Below, one piece after another: positions 1 to 12,069 of a DNA stretch of 64,000 nt. Within the stretch, counting starts at the first letter, position 1, and the number at the start of each line of letters is the position of its first letter. The notes beneath the pieces were generated by a model. That model had not been told where the DNA came from, searched no databases, and saw only the letters and a list, made by a program, of their open reading frames with translations. The stretch comes from Thereva unica (taxonomy: Eukaryota > Arthropoda > Insecta > Diptera > Therevidae), in NCBI GenBank assembly GCA_949987705.1, contig OX465281.1, positions 30,674,942-30,738,941 of the forward strand, in the 5' to 3' direction. Made by a program: the position numbers and the translations under genes.

Positions 1-460
1 ATAAAACTTTATTTTTTTTTGGTTTCAATTTACACTCTAATTATTAACCATAAATTTAATAAATATTCTAAGATTTAGAGGCTTATATTAACCACTAATT
101 TAATTAATATTCTAGTATTGGTGTTGGATTAATCATATTTTTTTTATATTCTCATATATTTCGAACTATATCTATATATATATTTTTTTTATTATTATAT
201 ACATATTTCGCTTGCTGGTGTTAATTTCATGAAGACCCACAATTTTTTTTTGCTCATTTTTATTCGTTGATTCATTTTAGGACATACTTTTAAATTTAGT
301 AGTTACAAGTTGAATTGCAAATTATTCTTTCTTACCGCAACTCAACACAATTCAATTAACATACAGAAGTACAAAGTTACGATTTTCTATTTAAATTTAA
401 GTACAGTTTGTGGATTAGAGTCTTGTTTTAATACGTATTTACCTTCATATAAAGAATTAC
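1..460. other. AT-rich leader, no gene seen
   Basis: Very AT-rich sequence with T-runs and no reading frame that looks coding. It lies where the 5' LTR of the downstream gypsy element would be expected, but nothing here resembles the putative 3' LTR that starts near 4678, so no 5' LTR is called. Confidence 0.5.
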
Positions 461-461
461 G

Positions 462-541
462 ACATATATATACATATATATACATATATATATACACATA
501 TATATATACACATATATATATATACACATATATATATACAT
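462..541. repeat. TATATACA-type microsatellite
   Basis: Alternating TA/CA dinucleotides (units such as TATATACA and CACATATA) run for about 80 bp. The short open frame across it is low complexity and not a gene. Confidence 0.9.
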
Positions 542-715
542 AGATTGGGTACATTGTTTTTCGGGTCGCTGTTGCACCACAAGTTTTTTTTTTAGTTTTT
601 TTTATACAATCCTACTCGATTTATTTCGATTAGTTTTTATACCGACTCGTTCCTCTGCTTTCCTTACTCCTTTACGAACTTTAAGAGTTTTTTTTGATTT
701 TTTTCTTTCAACAAA

Positions 716-1627
716 ATGTCACTACCCAAGGATAATCTGATGGACCAAGACGTCCCGCACTTGGACGGACCAAAGCCCGGAACTTCGGAAGTTAATGCCG
801 CTTCCGTGTCGAAACTCGACATCCCGAAGTTCTGGGTTCACCAGCCCGCCTCCTGGTTTTACCAGGCCGAAATCATGTTTCAGCTGGCGGGCTGCCGGTC
901 TGAGAAATTAAAAGTCTACAACGTTATAGCCGTATTGCCGGAAGAGGCGGTAACGGCAATGCGGCTTAGCACCGTAGACCCCTCCACCTCCTCATACGAG
1001 GACATCAAACAGCATCTGCTCGAGAAGTACGGCACTTCGGAGAAGCGCCGTCTCGAGCAGTTGCTGTCAGTGCAAGAGCCTGGAGATCGGAAACCTTCCG
1101 AGTTTCTCCAGGCTCTCAAGGCACTAGCGGGTGGATCGTCGGCGGTCAATGACGATCTGATTCGGAACCTGTGGGAGCGGAGGCTTCCACAGGCCGTCCA
1201 GGTCGCATTGGCCACTGCTGCAGACCAAACCCTAGCCGGGTTGGCATCCACGGCGGACAAAGTATGGGAGGTACTTCCACATGGAGGCGCCTCATACGCG
1301 TCCGCCGTCCGCGCAACACCGGCCAACGCGGAACCCACGTTGATGTCGCTGCAAAGCGCCATCAACAAACTGACGGCCAGATTAGACAATCTGGCCAGAA
1401 GTCCGCGAAGACCGAGAAGCCGAACACCTGCCAATCGGCAGGGCGGCTCTCGTCAGCCCTCGGCCACTCGGCCAACAGGGGCCAATAAAGCCAGGGGCAG
1501 CCTGTGCTACTTTCACTACCGTTATGGTAGTGAAGCTCGCACCTGTAAGGCCCCCTGCAGTTTCGGTGGTGGTCAAGCCAAGCCGGCTAAGAAAAAGTCG
1601 GCCACCACCCAATCTAAAAAAAACTAG
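716..1627 (+). CDS. gag: Gag of CsRn1/Kanga-type Ty3/gypsy element
   Basis: This is the capsid/nucleocapsid precursor of an LTR retrotransposon, 303 residues and uninterrupted from ATG at 716 (context CAAAATG). The N-terminal half reads like the insect gypsy capsid (a PASWFYQAE stretch, then helical sequence with LLEKYGTSEKRR). Near residues 264-281 there is a Cys-His box with spacing C-x2-H-x9-C-x3-C, the CHCC variant known from the CsRn1 clade rather than the usual CCHC knuckle. The tail is lysine-rich. GC content is clearly above the flanking DNA. The pol frame starts 18 bases after its stop, in a different frame. Family placement rests on the CHCC box and on pol. Confidence 0.85.
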   Translation: MSLPKDNLMDQDVPHLDGPKPGTSEVNAASVSKLDIPKFWVHQPASWFYQAEIMFQLAGCRSEKLKVYNVIAVLPEEAVTAMRLSTVDPSTSSYEDIKQHLLEKYGTSEKRRLEQLLSVQEPGDRKPSEFLQALKALAGGSSAVNDDLIRNLWERRLPQAVQVALATAADQTLAGLASTADKVWEVLPHGGASYASAVRATPANAEPTLMSLQSAINKLTARLDNLARSPRRPRSRTPANRQGGSRQPSATRPTGANKARGSLCYFHYRYGSEARTCKAPCSFGGGQAKPAKKKSATTQSKKN

Positions 1628-1644
1628 AGAGTCAGGGGGTCGAC

Positions 1645-4600
1645 ATGAGCGAGCATATAACCGGCCGCTCATATCGTTTATTCGTCCGTGACACCAACAA
1701 TCGGATGGATTTTCTGATTGATTCGGGCTCGGACGTATCAATTGTTCCCGCCAAGGCGTTCCCGGCCCATAACGGTAGCCCGAACGTCCTTCTGTACGCG
1801 GCCAACGGATCACTGATCCGAACTTTCGGCACAAAGTTGCTTGAACTATGTTTACAACTTTATTATAGCCGACACCACTAAAGCCATTATCGGGGCGGAC
1901 TTCTTAACGAAGTTCAAATTGTCCGTCGATTTTGAATATCGGCATTTAGTCGACAAGCGCACGAATTTTCGAATTAACGTATGCGCTACCGTCGACTACA
2001 ACCCCGAAACATTTCCATGCCGAGTTATTGGCATATACAAAGAGCTATTAACGAAGTACGCTTCGTTAACAAAACCGCCCAATTTTAACCTTCCGGTTAA
2101 ACACAATGTGCAACACCACATCGTAACTAAAGGGCAATTACCATTTGTCACCGCTCGGCGACTCCATCCGGAGAAACTGAAGGTGGCAAAGTTAGAGTTC
2201 GACCATATGGTCCAATTGGGGATTTGTCGACCTTCGTCGTCCCCCGCAGCATCTCCGCTTCATCTGGTTCCTAAACGGGACTCACATGATTGGAGGCCAT
2301 GCGGCGACTACCGTCGCCTTAACGCTGTCACTGTGCCGGATAGATATCCGATCCCGCATATACAGAATTTTTCCGTGAATCTTCACGGCTGCACAATTTT
2401 TTCGAAGGTTGACTTGGTACGTGCATACCATCACATACCAATCGCCCCAGAAGACGTGCATAAGACTGCACTCATTACGCCATTCGGCCTATATGAGTTT
2501 ACACGTATGCCATTCGGCTTACGGAATGCAGCCCAAACCTTTCAAAGGTTCATAAATGAAGTTACGAGAGATCTCGACTTCGTTTATGTATACTTGGACG
2601 ATATACTTATCGCCAGTAAAACCGAGGATGAACATATGTATCGTTCACCTCGAAGAGCTCTTTAAACGCCTCGATAGCTTCGGTTTAACCATCAAGCTAG
2701 AGAAATGCGTTTTTGGTGCAACAGAGATTAAGTTTCTAAGCCACCGCATCACAAAGGATGGAATACTTCCATCCTCCGATCGGGTTCAGGCTATCGTTGA
2801 TCTCGCACCTCCAACTTCTGTCAAATCGATCCAGAAGTTTTTGGGAATGGTGAATTTTTATCACCGATTCATCCCAAAATTGGCTGAACAGTTGGTGCCT
2901 ATAAACGAGCATTTGAGAGACCTTCTCAACCGCTCACGTGCCAATAAAGTTTTTGACTGGCCAGCAGAATGTCAGGCGGCATTCCTCAAGGTGAAAACCT
3001 CGATGGCTGAAGCAACTCTGCTGAACCATCCAATCGAGGATGCAAAATACAGTCTTACGACTGACGCCTCTGATTATGCAATCGGAGGCGTTTTGGAACA
3101 ATTCAACGGTCATCGGTGGCAACCTCTAGCTTTTTATTCCAAAAAGCTGTCACCAACAGAACGGAAGTACTCTGCATTCGATCGCGAACTCCTCGCAATC
3201 TATGCAGCGATCAAACACTTCCGTTACTTCGTTGAAGGACGCAATTTCGTGGTCTATACTGATCACAAACCACTGGTTCGCGCCCTTCACACAAAGACCG
3301 AACGATCCCCTCGACAGACCAGACATTTGGGTCTAATATCTCAGTTTACCACAGACATCAGACATGTGTCTGGTAAACAAAACGTTGTCGCAGACTACTT
3401 GTCGCGCTCACTAGCAACCGACAACGTCGACTCGGTCACCTGCGACCTGCCTACACTAGCTCAGGCTCAACAAGGTGACACAGAGTTGAAGTCTCTACAA
3501 GAGCACCCCAGCAACGGCTCACGGGTAAAACTATTCCTCACACCAATACCATTTACCGCCCACCAGGTGTGGTGTGAAACTAGTACAGGCATTCCAAGGC
3601 CTTATATACCCACTTCCCTACGTAGACTAGCGTTCAACTCCGAACATAGTCTCTCTCATCCTGGTATTCGCGCTACAAGACGAGCCGTTACCAAGAAATA
3701 CTTCTGGCCATCGATCAATAAAGACTGCAATGAGTGGTCTCGATCATGCCTAGGTTGCCAAAAGTCTAAAGTTTCACGACATACCAAATCTCCATTGGAA
3801 GCTTTCAAACTTCCAAATAATAGATTTGACCATATCCATATGGATATAGTGGGACCACTACCACCATCTCGTGGATACTCTTATATCTTGACGATAGTCG
3901 ATAGATTCACGCGATGGCCTGAAGCATACCCAATTCGGGATATCTCAGCTTTAACAGTGGCAAAGAAATTCGTCACTGAATTTGTCCAACGATTCGGCGT
4001 ACCTCTCGAGATCACAACCGATCAAGGTACGCAGTTCGAATCGAAACTGTTCAATGAAGTTGCCAAATTACTCGGCACTCATCGAATCCGGACCACCGCC
4101 TACCACCCGCAAGCAAACGGGATGGTCGAACGGTTCCACAGGCAACTAAAAGCAGCCTTAATGGCAAGGGACAACACTACTCATTGGAGTGAAGACTTGC
4201 CCTTTGTCATGTTAGGCATACGCACGGCAATTAAGACCGACTTACAATGCTCACCAGCCGAGCTCGTATACGGTCAGAATCTGAGACTTCCCAATTCGAT
4301 TTCTATCACAACCGATGAAAACCCAATTGAAGAATCAGAATTCCTCTCTCGCCTTCGTTCTCATATGCAGGACATTAAGGCAATACATCCTCGGCAACCC
4401 GTACAAAAGGATGTCTATGTGCCAGAAGCCCTGGAGAACGCCGACTACGTTTTCATACGTGTCGACAGAGTTCGAAAACCTTTCGAACCTCCATATGAGG
4501 GCCCATACAAAGTAATCAAACGATTACGAAAACACTTCGTCGTCAAATTTAACGGCACAACCAAGTCAATATACATCGACAGGCTAAAACCAGCTTTCGG

Positions 4601-4652
4601 TTGTGACCGCGACAACGAAGTTAAGCCACCTAAAGCGGTAACATTCCGTTAA
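1645..4652 (+). pseudogene. pol: Pol of the same gypsy element, two frameshifts
   Basis: Polyprotein of protease, reverse transcriptase, RNase H and integrase. The protease begins at ATG 1645 with the active-site motif FLIDSGSDVS. A frameshift near 1840 moves the frame to the protease C-terminus and RT; RT shows [27 protein letters not shown] and the catalytic VYLDDIL (about 2590). A second frameshift lies near 2635. RNase H has TTDASDYAIGG and YTDHKPL. Integrase has the HHCC zinc region (HSLSHPG ... CLGCQ) and the DDE residues in MDIVGP, TDQGTQFES and NGMVERFH. The frame stops at 4652 with no envelope gene after it. The order RT-RH-INT is Ty3/gypsy type. The two shifts make this copy non-autonomous, although most of the protein is still well preserved. 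Confidence 0.9.
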
Positions 4653-4661
4653 CGCTACGCT

Positions 4662-4675
4662 GGGGGGGGGGGGAG
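4662..4675 (+). other. Polypurine tract of the gypsy element
   Basis: Twelve G followed by AG lie directly after pol and directly before the sequence TGTAGTGACC. This is the position and composition expected for the plus-strand primer that marks the start of the 3' LTR. Confidence 0.7.
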
Positions 4676-4677
4676 TA

Positions 4678-5036
4678 TGTAGTGACCGCGTAAAGTTTAA
4701 TTAACAAACTTTACGCAATGTCACACAACAACTTCCGGCACGATCAAAACGATCAGTCGGAACACTCCATCGATCACCGAACTCAAAGTTCAGTGATCTT
4801 GCCGTTTTCCCCCATCTTGTTTATGGTAGATCCAATTTCCGGCATCTACGACACACTCTATCAAAAAGCTCTCTATCGATCGTGACACATACGTAAGCCA
4901 CGCGCGCAGAAAAATCTAAATAATAAAACCCAGTTAATAAACATATATATATATAATACATAAGAATCCAATTTTATAAAATATAACGATCGAATAAAGT
5001 GATTGTCAATTATAGTTACTGATATATATTAAGGCA
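4678..5036 (+). repeat. Putative 3' LTR of the gypsy element
   Basis: Starts with TG after the polypurine tract and contains AATAAA-like signals near 4920-5000. The right end (CA at about 5036) is a guess because no matching 5' LTR was found at the left side of the element. The true end could lie up to about 5105, where an inverted scrap of the same family begins. Confidence 0.45.
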
Positions 5037-5116
5037 ATAGAAATAAATCAAAAATTGAAGCATTAGTGAAAAACGTGTTTTTACTCAAAACAAAATAATT
5101 TCCTACGAATATAGGA

Positions 5117-5214
5117 ACCACAGAGGTTTCTACGTTGAAGAATGCTGCCTGACATTCTGCTGGCCAGTTAAATACTTTATTAGCACTTGAGCGATTGAGA
5201 AGGTCTCTCAAATG
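5117..5214 (-). pseudogene. Inverted scrap of gypsy pol (RT/RNase H junction)
   Basis: The reverse complement matches 2911-3003 of the upstream element closely (LLNRS.ANKVF.WPAECQAAF). It is a second, shorter and more diverged copy in opposite orientation, just beyond the 3' LTR. Confidence 0.85.
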
Positions 5215-5601
5215 CCGTGGCGTATCCTATACCACGACACGGTGTAGGAATCACTGCTTTGGCGCATTGTCGGATCGTGCAGCACGAAAAGGCCTAGGCA
5301 ACATTCCACAGGGAATGTGTGTATTGTGTGTAAGGTGTATAATGTAACCGTGGCGATCATGCACTACGACGCGATATAGGACAGGAGGTGACCTCTCCGG
5401 AATGAGCCTAGTTAAATTTTGACCTAGTGAAGCTATTTTTTATGTAGCTCGTTTTTAGTAAGCTCGTCGACGTAGAAAGCTTTAAAGCTACGAAGTAAAG
5501 CTTTCAAAGGAGAATCACCCAGCCTGCTGGGTGAATATTTATTTTCTTAAAGCTTTGGTAGAAGAGGGATTGTTAGTAACGAATTGCGGCTCGTTACAAA
5601 T

Positions 5602-5723
5602 GTTAAACCGAAGCTATCGTACCAAGTCAACCTTTGAAAAAATTGTGCAACCGTGAACATTCAAGGAAAAATTCTTAATATGCGCGATCGCATATCTATC
5701 CGGCGCAGTGACAGCATTAAGGC
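5602..5723 (-). pseudogene. Inverted scrap of gypsy pol (RT core)
   Basis: The reverse complement matches roughly 2308-2419 of the upstream element (CRRLNAVT ... PDRY region to KVDLV), then jumps to sequence like 2670-2683, so this copy carries an internal deletion. With the piece at 5117-5214 it forms one decayed inverted copy. The bases between them were not assigned. Confidence 0.8.
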
Positions 5724-5964
5724 GAAAGTAGTACCCACTACCTTTGAGAACAGCAAACATGGAAGCGTTCTCTTGTACGTTTGCCGAAATCAACGTTGGG
5801 AGCTGGTAGACAAAACCACGTTTTAGCTTTCTCTCTGTTATCTTTCTAACTAGAGCCTGTTGTTAAGCATTACTCTCTCGATAGAGCCGCCAACAATACC
5901 AAAAGGCTTACCTTTGAGCTCGAGTCTTTCAATAATACTGTTCAATATTTATTTTAGCAAGTCT

Positions 5965-6190
5965 ATCCCGTCTAGTCGAGCTCTTTGCAGAGACCAATAA
6001 CCTAAACCAAATGGTTAATCATCCTGACACCACAGACTAAGACGCCCACCTCCTTGAACTTTTCTTTATCTCTGATCCAATGCGGTACTCCGTCGAAGTT
6101 GATTGGTCCCTAGGCAACTCTGACTACTGCCTAGTTAGGGCAAATTTCTCATACACAATCTTCCATTCCAACCAAACCAGCTCCTGGGAA
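5965..6190 (+). pseudogene. Non-LTR retrotransposon endonuclease scrap
   Basis: The plus frame reads NNLNQMVNHPDTTD, then a stop, then LELFFISDP and SLGNSDYCLVRANF. This is the C-terminal part of an apurinic-type (EEP) endonuclease of the jockey/I/CR1 group, whose hallmark is SDP....PLGNSDH. Only this fragment is visible; the rest is lost. Confidence 0.7.
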
Positions 6191-6425
6191 TACTGCCTGA
6201 CATGCCTGGGGCTTATTCGTTTCTTCGTGTTTTTTCGAAAATAATGTCAACTTTGCAGCACTGCATTACCAAAATTATATTGGCCGAAATGGAGGTTTTC
6301 GCCTTTCGGACTGCCATCAGAAAGTTGCCGCTCTGCGTTCGTTTAATGCTCATGACCTGATCACATAGCTCCGGCCAGAAGGCATCCAATTTAACCTTTC
6401 GTAAGATAAAACTACATACGACAAC

Positions 6426-7459
6426 CAGTGATGCCAACTTAGCTATTTTTTGGCTAATTTTAGCTATCTTTGATTGTTCTTTGCTATTACTTTTTCGTTT
6501 TTGCTATGATCCTAGTTTTAGTTATTATTTAGCATTTTTCACATGCGATAACTCTCGCTAAGGAAATTATATTTACTGAGTTTCCATCCAGGGTTTACAT
6601 TGATTTTACTCATATTAAGTGGCCATGGAAACGAGGGTTGAGTAAAGTCTCGTTAAATCCAAGAAAACTCAACGAAACTAGTCCGGTTAAGCTGGGTTTC
6701 GCATTTGTGTGTGTGTGTATTTGAGTAACTTTTAGTGCACATATACCAACGGCGACGCAATGAAAAATTAATTATCTATCACTTTAACCCAGAACCGTCA
6801 TGGAAACAGCGTCGAGTTAACTTGCAGGAAAAAACTTTCTGCTTACTCAACGAAAACTCTACCCCGGCTCATAAAAACACACACCGAGTCACGTTCCATG
6901 GGAGTCGCGTTGAGTTGTGGTACTGCCTTCCGCTTTCCTCCATCTTTAAACGTATTTCTAAAATACAAAGTCTTTTCTGACGTCCAAGCGAAGCACGACA
7001 ATTTCATGTTTACCAGTGTATCCTTTTTAGTTATGTGCACGAACTCAATTCCACCTACCTATTTCCGTTGAGTTGAGTAGCGTTGAAAATACATATTTAA
7101 CGTATAACTCGGGTTCAACTCTGGTTGAACTCTCATGGAAACTCAGTAACAGTCATTAAGAAAAGGGCAGAGAGTCAATTTGTAATTTTTCAATGTGTCA
7201 TACCTAAATATGAAATGGCGAAAGAAGAGAAATAACGGTTCATAAGAAGAATAGAAGCATGTATATAAAGCCATTAGAGAGAGAGTTAAAGTGAAAGACG
7301 CAACTAGAACGTAAAAAAATGAAAAAATTTATCATTCGTAACATAACATAACGTAATAACGTAATTTTAACCTAGCTATCATTTTTCTCAATTTAGCTAT
7401 ATTTAGCTAGGAGACATTGTCGTTTTGGCTATAACTGTTGGCATGAGTTGGCATCACTG
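6426..7459. mobile_element. hAT-like non-autonomous element with 8-bp duplication
   Basis: Left end CAGTGATGCCAACT and right end AGTTGGCATCACTG are exact inverted repeats of 14 bp. The flanks ACGACAAC (6418-6425) and ACAACAAC (7460-7467) agree at 7 of 8 positions, matching the 8-bp target duplication of hAT elements. No transposase is visible. The subterminal sequence is rich in repeated TTTAGCTAT-like words. A second foldback sits inside. Confidence 0.8.
6573..7149. mobile_element. Foldback element nested in the hAT-like element
   Basis: The ends TTACTGAGTTTCCAT and ATGGAAACTCAGTAA are inverted repeats. The interior carries several words like GAGTTGAAC, also seen near 24.9 kb and 49.3 kb. 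No target duplication is clear, so the exact ends are uncertain. Confidence 0.55.
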
Positions 7460-7469
7460 ACAACAACCC

Positions 7470-10240
7470 GTTTGTTGAAGCAATGATCAACACTCCGGAT
7501 TTTCCTTACCGTATTTTTAAAGATGAAAGTGTTTCACGGGCGGACGGTTGAATAGCCAAACAAGCCTATTCTGAACTCCGCTTGAATTTTCTTATATTGA
7601 TAGCATACGATTTGTAATGAAATTCCACCGCTTCCAGCGCAGTTCAGAATAGGCCAGAATGTCTTTCTACAAGGTCCTTTTTTATAAAATTAAAATGACC
7701 TAGTAAATATGGAAATCCGAGGCCACAACCCCCTGCTGAGGTATTGCTCTGGCTACGATCTAGATGGCGAAGTAGCTTAATAGTAGATAATGATGATATA
7801 ATGGACGCGTATGGACTTCATTAAAAATGTGTTCTAAAAATATCCTTTACGCATTCTTTCCAATGGCATTGTAGTCCAAAAATACATTTTACTCGCGTTA
7901 ACAACATAATTTCTATGGAAAAAAATTCCATTGATTTATCAACTGATGACTATTATGACGCGCACTTTTTCGATAGAATCTCTTTCAAAACAATCTTCGA
8001 CTGTTTTCATTTCCACAATCCAAACACACTTGATTCCAAAATATGCGATAAAAAACGCTATTTTTAGCCGGAAATTAGCGCTCTGAAAGCTTTACTAAAT
8101 CCTTAGAATCCACGAACGTTTTTATCGAATTTTTTGATTTTAATTAATTGCGGGCGCGAAAAGTTTCGAACTCGATTCTTTCCAGATGATTTCGGGGGTT
8201 TCTTCGCGGTGTAACAAAGTGTTTTTTCTGCAAACAAAGTAGGGATGGCGTGTGGAGTTTGGGGGCTCAGGGGTTGAAAAACACAATTTTGTACTCCACC
8301 CCCCACCACTGGATTTTATCCACTTCCTGTCGTAATTGAATCATTGCAACAACAAAATATCGCAGTTGTTTTGATATCTTTCAAATCTCTCAAGACGTAG
8401 AAGACTCTTAAGACAGCAATAAGCACTTTCCGGTGTATTCTTCTTCGTTTTTTTGCAAGTAGACAAGGATTCATTAAGGATCTTGTGACTTTCATTACGA
8501 ATTCACAGGCGTCTTTCCTGTGCCGTGAAGGTATCGTGCCTTCTTGACATTTACGTTCCAGCCCAACAAAAAATCGGATGTTTTCATTGGTATTTAGGAA
8601 ATGTAATAAAATATAAATACTCTACTTTTGCGGGGGAGAAACGGACGAACTTATTTTTTCCATTTTACTCGAGTGGAGAGGGGGGGATTGAAGTAAATTA
8701 TTTGCTGGCGTGTTACATGTGAGAAAATTACTTGATCGCTGATTGTTTGTCCTTAACTTGGCTTTAAATTGAATGTTGACACGCGACGCTGCTAAACGTT
8801 TTCGGAGCAAACTTACCATTGACAATGTTGACAATTACTTCATAGTTAATACTTGTCTTTATGGAACAAAGTAAAGTTAACAATTGGTCCTTGTTTGGAT
8901 GGGAAAAGGTTTTTCAATCTAGGAAGTTAAATAAAATTGATGTTTGCTCAGATTATGAACGATTAAATAATACAAAATGCATTTTCAATTCTCCTTTTTC
9001 GTCGAAATGATATGAAAACCAATTGTTTGCTGTCTTTAGAAGCTATTTGTTTTCAATTATCCCTCCAAAAAAATGAACCTAAATATTTTATATGAAAATC
9101 CAGGCTTCGACGAAACCATTCTTGCTACCAGTACCTTATGCTTATGCCGTTGGTCGTACAAATTATGTAAGATCTGCTTTTCCTGGAATGCTGCCGGAAA
9201 TAGTTTATACGCTTTCTTTGTAGTAATTTCAATTAGAACCGGAAAAGCAGATGAAATTCTTGAAGAAATAGGCTTCACAACAATTTCGATATTGGCATGG
9301 TGCAAAGCATTGGTTAGCTTAGTCTAGCTTTACGCAGCACAGCAGCAAGAAAGAGGACTAACAGAAGAAAATGGGAGGCCGCATCCAAACTAACGGAAAC
9401 AGATAGGTGCAGTGCCTGCGGTGTATGCGGCGAATTTTCGCTAACACACTTGCGTACTTGGGTTCGGCCTAGTTTTTTACAAATAACCCAAATATCTACG
9501 CCACGAGCACATGTGTCTGTTGTGTTTGAGTATTTGAGACTATGGCGAATGCGATAATGTGGAAAAGTTGGAAGGATCTACTTTTGCGTTACGTGCATTC
9601 CATTTACGTAACTATATGTCAGTTTCCATTTGGATGCACGCACTTCTATTGTTATCAATCACCGCCCGCACCAACGCACCAACGTATAAGCATGTATCTG
9701 TTTCCAGCTTAAGCGTCCTTCGCGGCTGCTGCACATAGACGACCATATCCAACGATGCGGCGTGCATGGTAGCGGAAATTATACCCATAACGATATTGGC
9801 GAGAGAAGGCACCCGTCACTAAGATCCAGAATAAGTTAGAGGGAAGACAATTTTAGTGCGGTGGTAGTTGACACGCTGCGAATCTGTAAAATAATGACCA
9901 AGGCAAATGAAAAAAGTATGTTAGGAGTCGGTGGATCCTCAGGCTTATCCCAAACGTAGATTGGCTACGAGAGAGTGTGGGGAAGTGAGTGACCTCACGC
10001 AGCTCCTGAGTATGAATAGAGGATATAGAAAATATCTCCAGTTTTCCAGTATAATGGATCAGCGCTGTGAGTGATATGAGGTAGGTATCCAGGATAACAC
10101 AGAGCAAGCCTTCTTTTATTGTGTGAGCTTCGGCGAATATGGGCCTGAGCCAGAGACATTCTTCATATTACACGCTCAGTTACTCTCAAATTCCGGGTGG
10201 GTGTTTTACCGAATTAACATCTGCGATGCGTTGTTGAAGC
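7470..10240. other. No gene recognised
   Basis: About 2.8 kb of AT-rich sequence. The longest open frames here (for example 9073-9327) have no family motif I recognise and no splice context I could support. I see no terminal repeats. Confidence 0.4.
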
Positions 10241-10244
10241 GTAA

Positions 10245-10609
10245 AGGGGCCCATACACGGTCGAACAATTTGCGCAACGTAGCCCTTTGTGCAAACATTT
10301 TCCCCGTGTATGGAGCGGTTTGATAAGTTGCGCAACTGTTTGCTGAAAATCAAACATGTTTGAAATTTTTTGTGAAACTGGCAGTGAAGGAAAGTGGATG
10401 AAGGATTCTGGATGGAATTCATCATCATCGCCTTACTTTCTGCAAAACTTGTAATCCTAATTGCCAAACACGTAGCCTCAGACATGTTCTCTCCACGAAA
10501 ACATAAACGTAAATCAAGTTTGCGCAACTCTTTGCGTAGTGTATGGACAATCTCTTATATTTTAGCAAACACAAATTTGCGCAAATTGTTCGCTCGTGTA
10601 AGGGCTCCT
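10245..10609. mobile_element. PIF/Harbinger-like MITE, TAA duplication
   Basis: Left end AGGGGCCCATACACGG and the right end are inverted repeats of about 33 bp, and both arms continue into CGAACAATTTGCGCAA. The element is flanked by TAA on both sides (10242-10244 and 10610-10612), the 3-bp TWA duplication typical of PIF/Harbinger elements. There is no coding capacity. Confidence 0.8.
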
Positions 10610-10645
10610 TAATGGAATCGACCAATTTCCGAAATGTCTCATAAC

Positions 10646-11780
10646 TAGAGGGCGGATTATATGCAAATGCATATTTCTTATTTAGACTGTTCTTTATGTC
10701 AAAACTATTATGAAGGTTATTTTATGGTATTTACAACTTAAATATAATAATTTTTTTTTGCATATTTTACATATTTGCATACAATTTGCATATTTGCATT
10801 TTTTTGCATATTTGCATATTTTTTGCATATTTGTATGTTTTTACAGTTTTGTGCCATCGTATTATTGCTTGAAAACTTAGAATCATTCAAATTTTCGTGT
10901 GAATTGTATCTGAAATTCTAGGATGAGCAACACAGAAATTTTTTCGTCATCTGTTTCGAGATTTCCATTGAATTTTTCCATTTAAAACTTGTAACGAATG
11001 AATTGAAAGGACTAATGTTTTGCACCCCTCCATCTTTTAATTATTTTTATCGGAATATAATACGAAATGTGTTTCAAAAGGATATATACATACATAATTT
11101 TGTGTTTGCTTTCAAAGTGGTTCGACATTTAGCATTAGAATTAGTATTAGAATCAAGAGGGTTGTTGCCATTAACCGAATCAATTAGATACGTAGAAGAT
11201 GCTATAACAATCATTAAAATAATTCCTGGGGCTTTCGGCAAAACGGTTACAGATAAACTTCAACAAGTTTTAGATAAAAATCTTGGACATTAAGCAATGC
11301 ATCAAGTTAGTATGATGCTACGAAATGACAACATAATTCAAGAGTCACCAAAAAGTTTTCAAGTTTTCAATTTATTAAGCAAGCACAAATTTTGCTCCCA
11401 TTTCACCATGTGATATAGAAAGATCTTTGTCTGCATATAAAATAATATTAACTGACAAACGTCATATCCTTACATCCACAAATATCGAAAAAAATCTTGA
11501 TAGTGTATTGTGTCTTAAATTATATATCCTAAAAATAAAAAACCATTTCTTAAAACATTGTTTTAATTTGTATTTTGCATTGCATATTTTTTGCATATTT
11601 TGAATTATTTTTGCATATATTTGCATATTTACTGCATATGCATTTGCATATTTTTGCATAAAATTTAGCATATTTTGATATGTTATAAAAAATGGATTCT
11701 GTAAACAAAAGTATTAGTACTTACAAAATTAAAAAAAATTATCATTAAAAATATAAAAGTTGCATATAATCCACACTCTA
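10646..11780 (+). mobile_element. hAT element with exact 8-bp target duplication
   Basis: The ends TAGAGGGCGGATTATATGC and, inverted, TAGAGTGTGGATTATATGC pair. Both flanks are exactly CTCATAAC (10638-10645 and 11781-11788). Both subterminal regions are crowded with TGCATATTTGCA words, likely transposase binding repeats. It holds a remnant of a transposase C-terminus (about 11110-11293). Confidence 0.88.
11110..11293 (+). pseudogene. hAT transposase C-terminal remnant
   Basis: The frame VRHLALELVLESRGLLPLTESIRYVEDA ... GKTVTDKLQQVLDKNLGH (the stop follows H) resembles the end of hAT transposases, in which an ES.GLPL segment is followed by a short helical region and KNPG. The upstream DDE/dimerisation region is missing and the element is only 1.1 kb, so it cannot be autonomous. 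The assignment rests on motif resemblance plus its place inside a hAT element with a correct duplication. Confidence 0.6.
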
Positions 11781-12069
11781 CTCATAACCAACGTTCCCAC
11801 TAAACTGTGCGGATGCCACCGCGCACTAATTTTTCGAGAGTTGCGCATCTGTTTTGTATTCTGCGTACCATGGGCTTACTCACCATTTTTTTATTTCATT
11901 TTATAAAAGAATTGCAAGAAGAAAAATTTACTTGGTTTGCTTTATGTTAAGAGAGGGGAGCTCGTGTTGTGTGAATTTTGTAAACGACGTTGTACACATA
12001 GTTGGTTGTTACCGAGCGTAACATATGCCAGCCTCTGTTTGTATACTCTATACAGTTTTAGACCGTGAG

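Noticed and set aside
310..543. 77-codon open frame
   Set aside because: The second half is translated TATATACA microsatellite (alternating Tyr/Ile/Thr/His), and there is no plausible host motif.
916..1834. Minus-strand open frames opposite gypsy gag and protease
   Set aside because: They are shadows of the high-GC gag/pol frames and have no motif of their own.
4653..4677. Envelope gene after pol, which would make the element an errantivirus-like entity
   Set aside because: No open frame follows pol; the polypurine tract and putative LTR begin within 10 bases.
9073..9327. 84-codon frame as a chemoreceptor fragment
   Set aside because: It is hydrophobic in parts, but no conserved odorant or gustatory receptor motif and no splice context could be supported.
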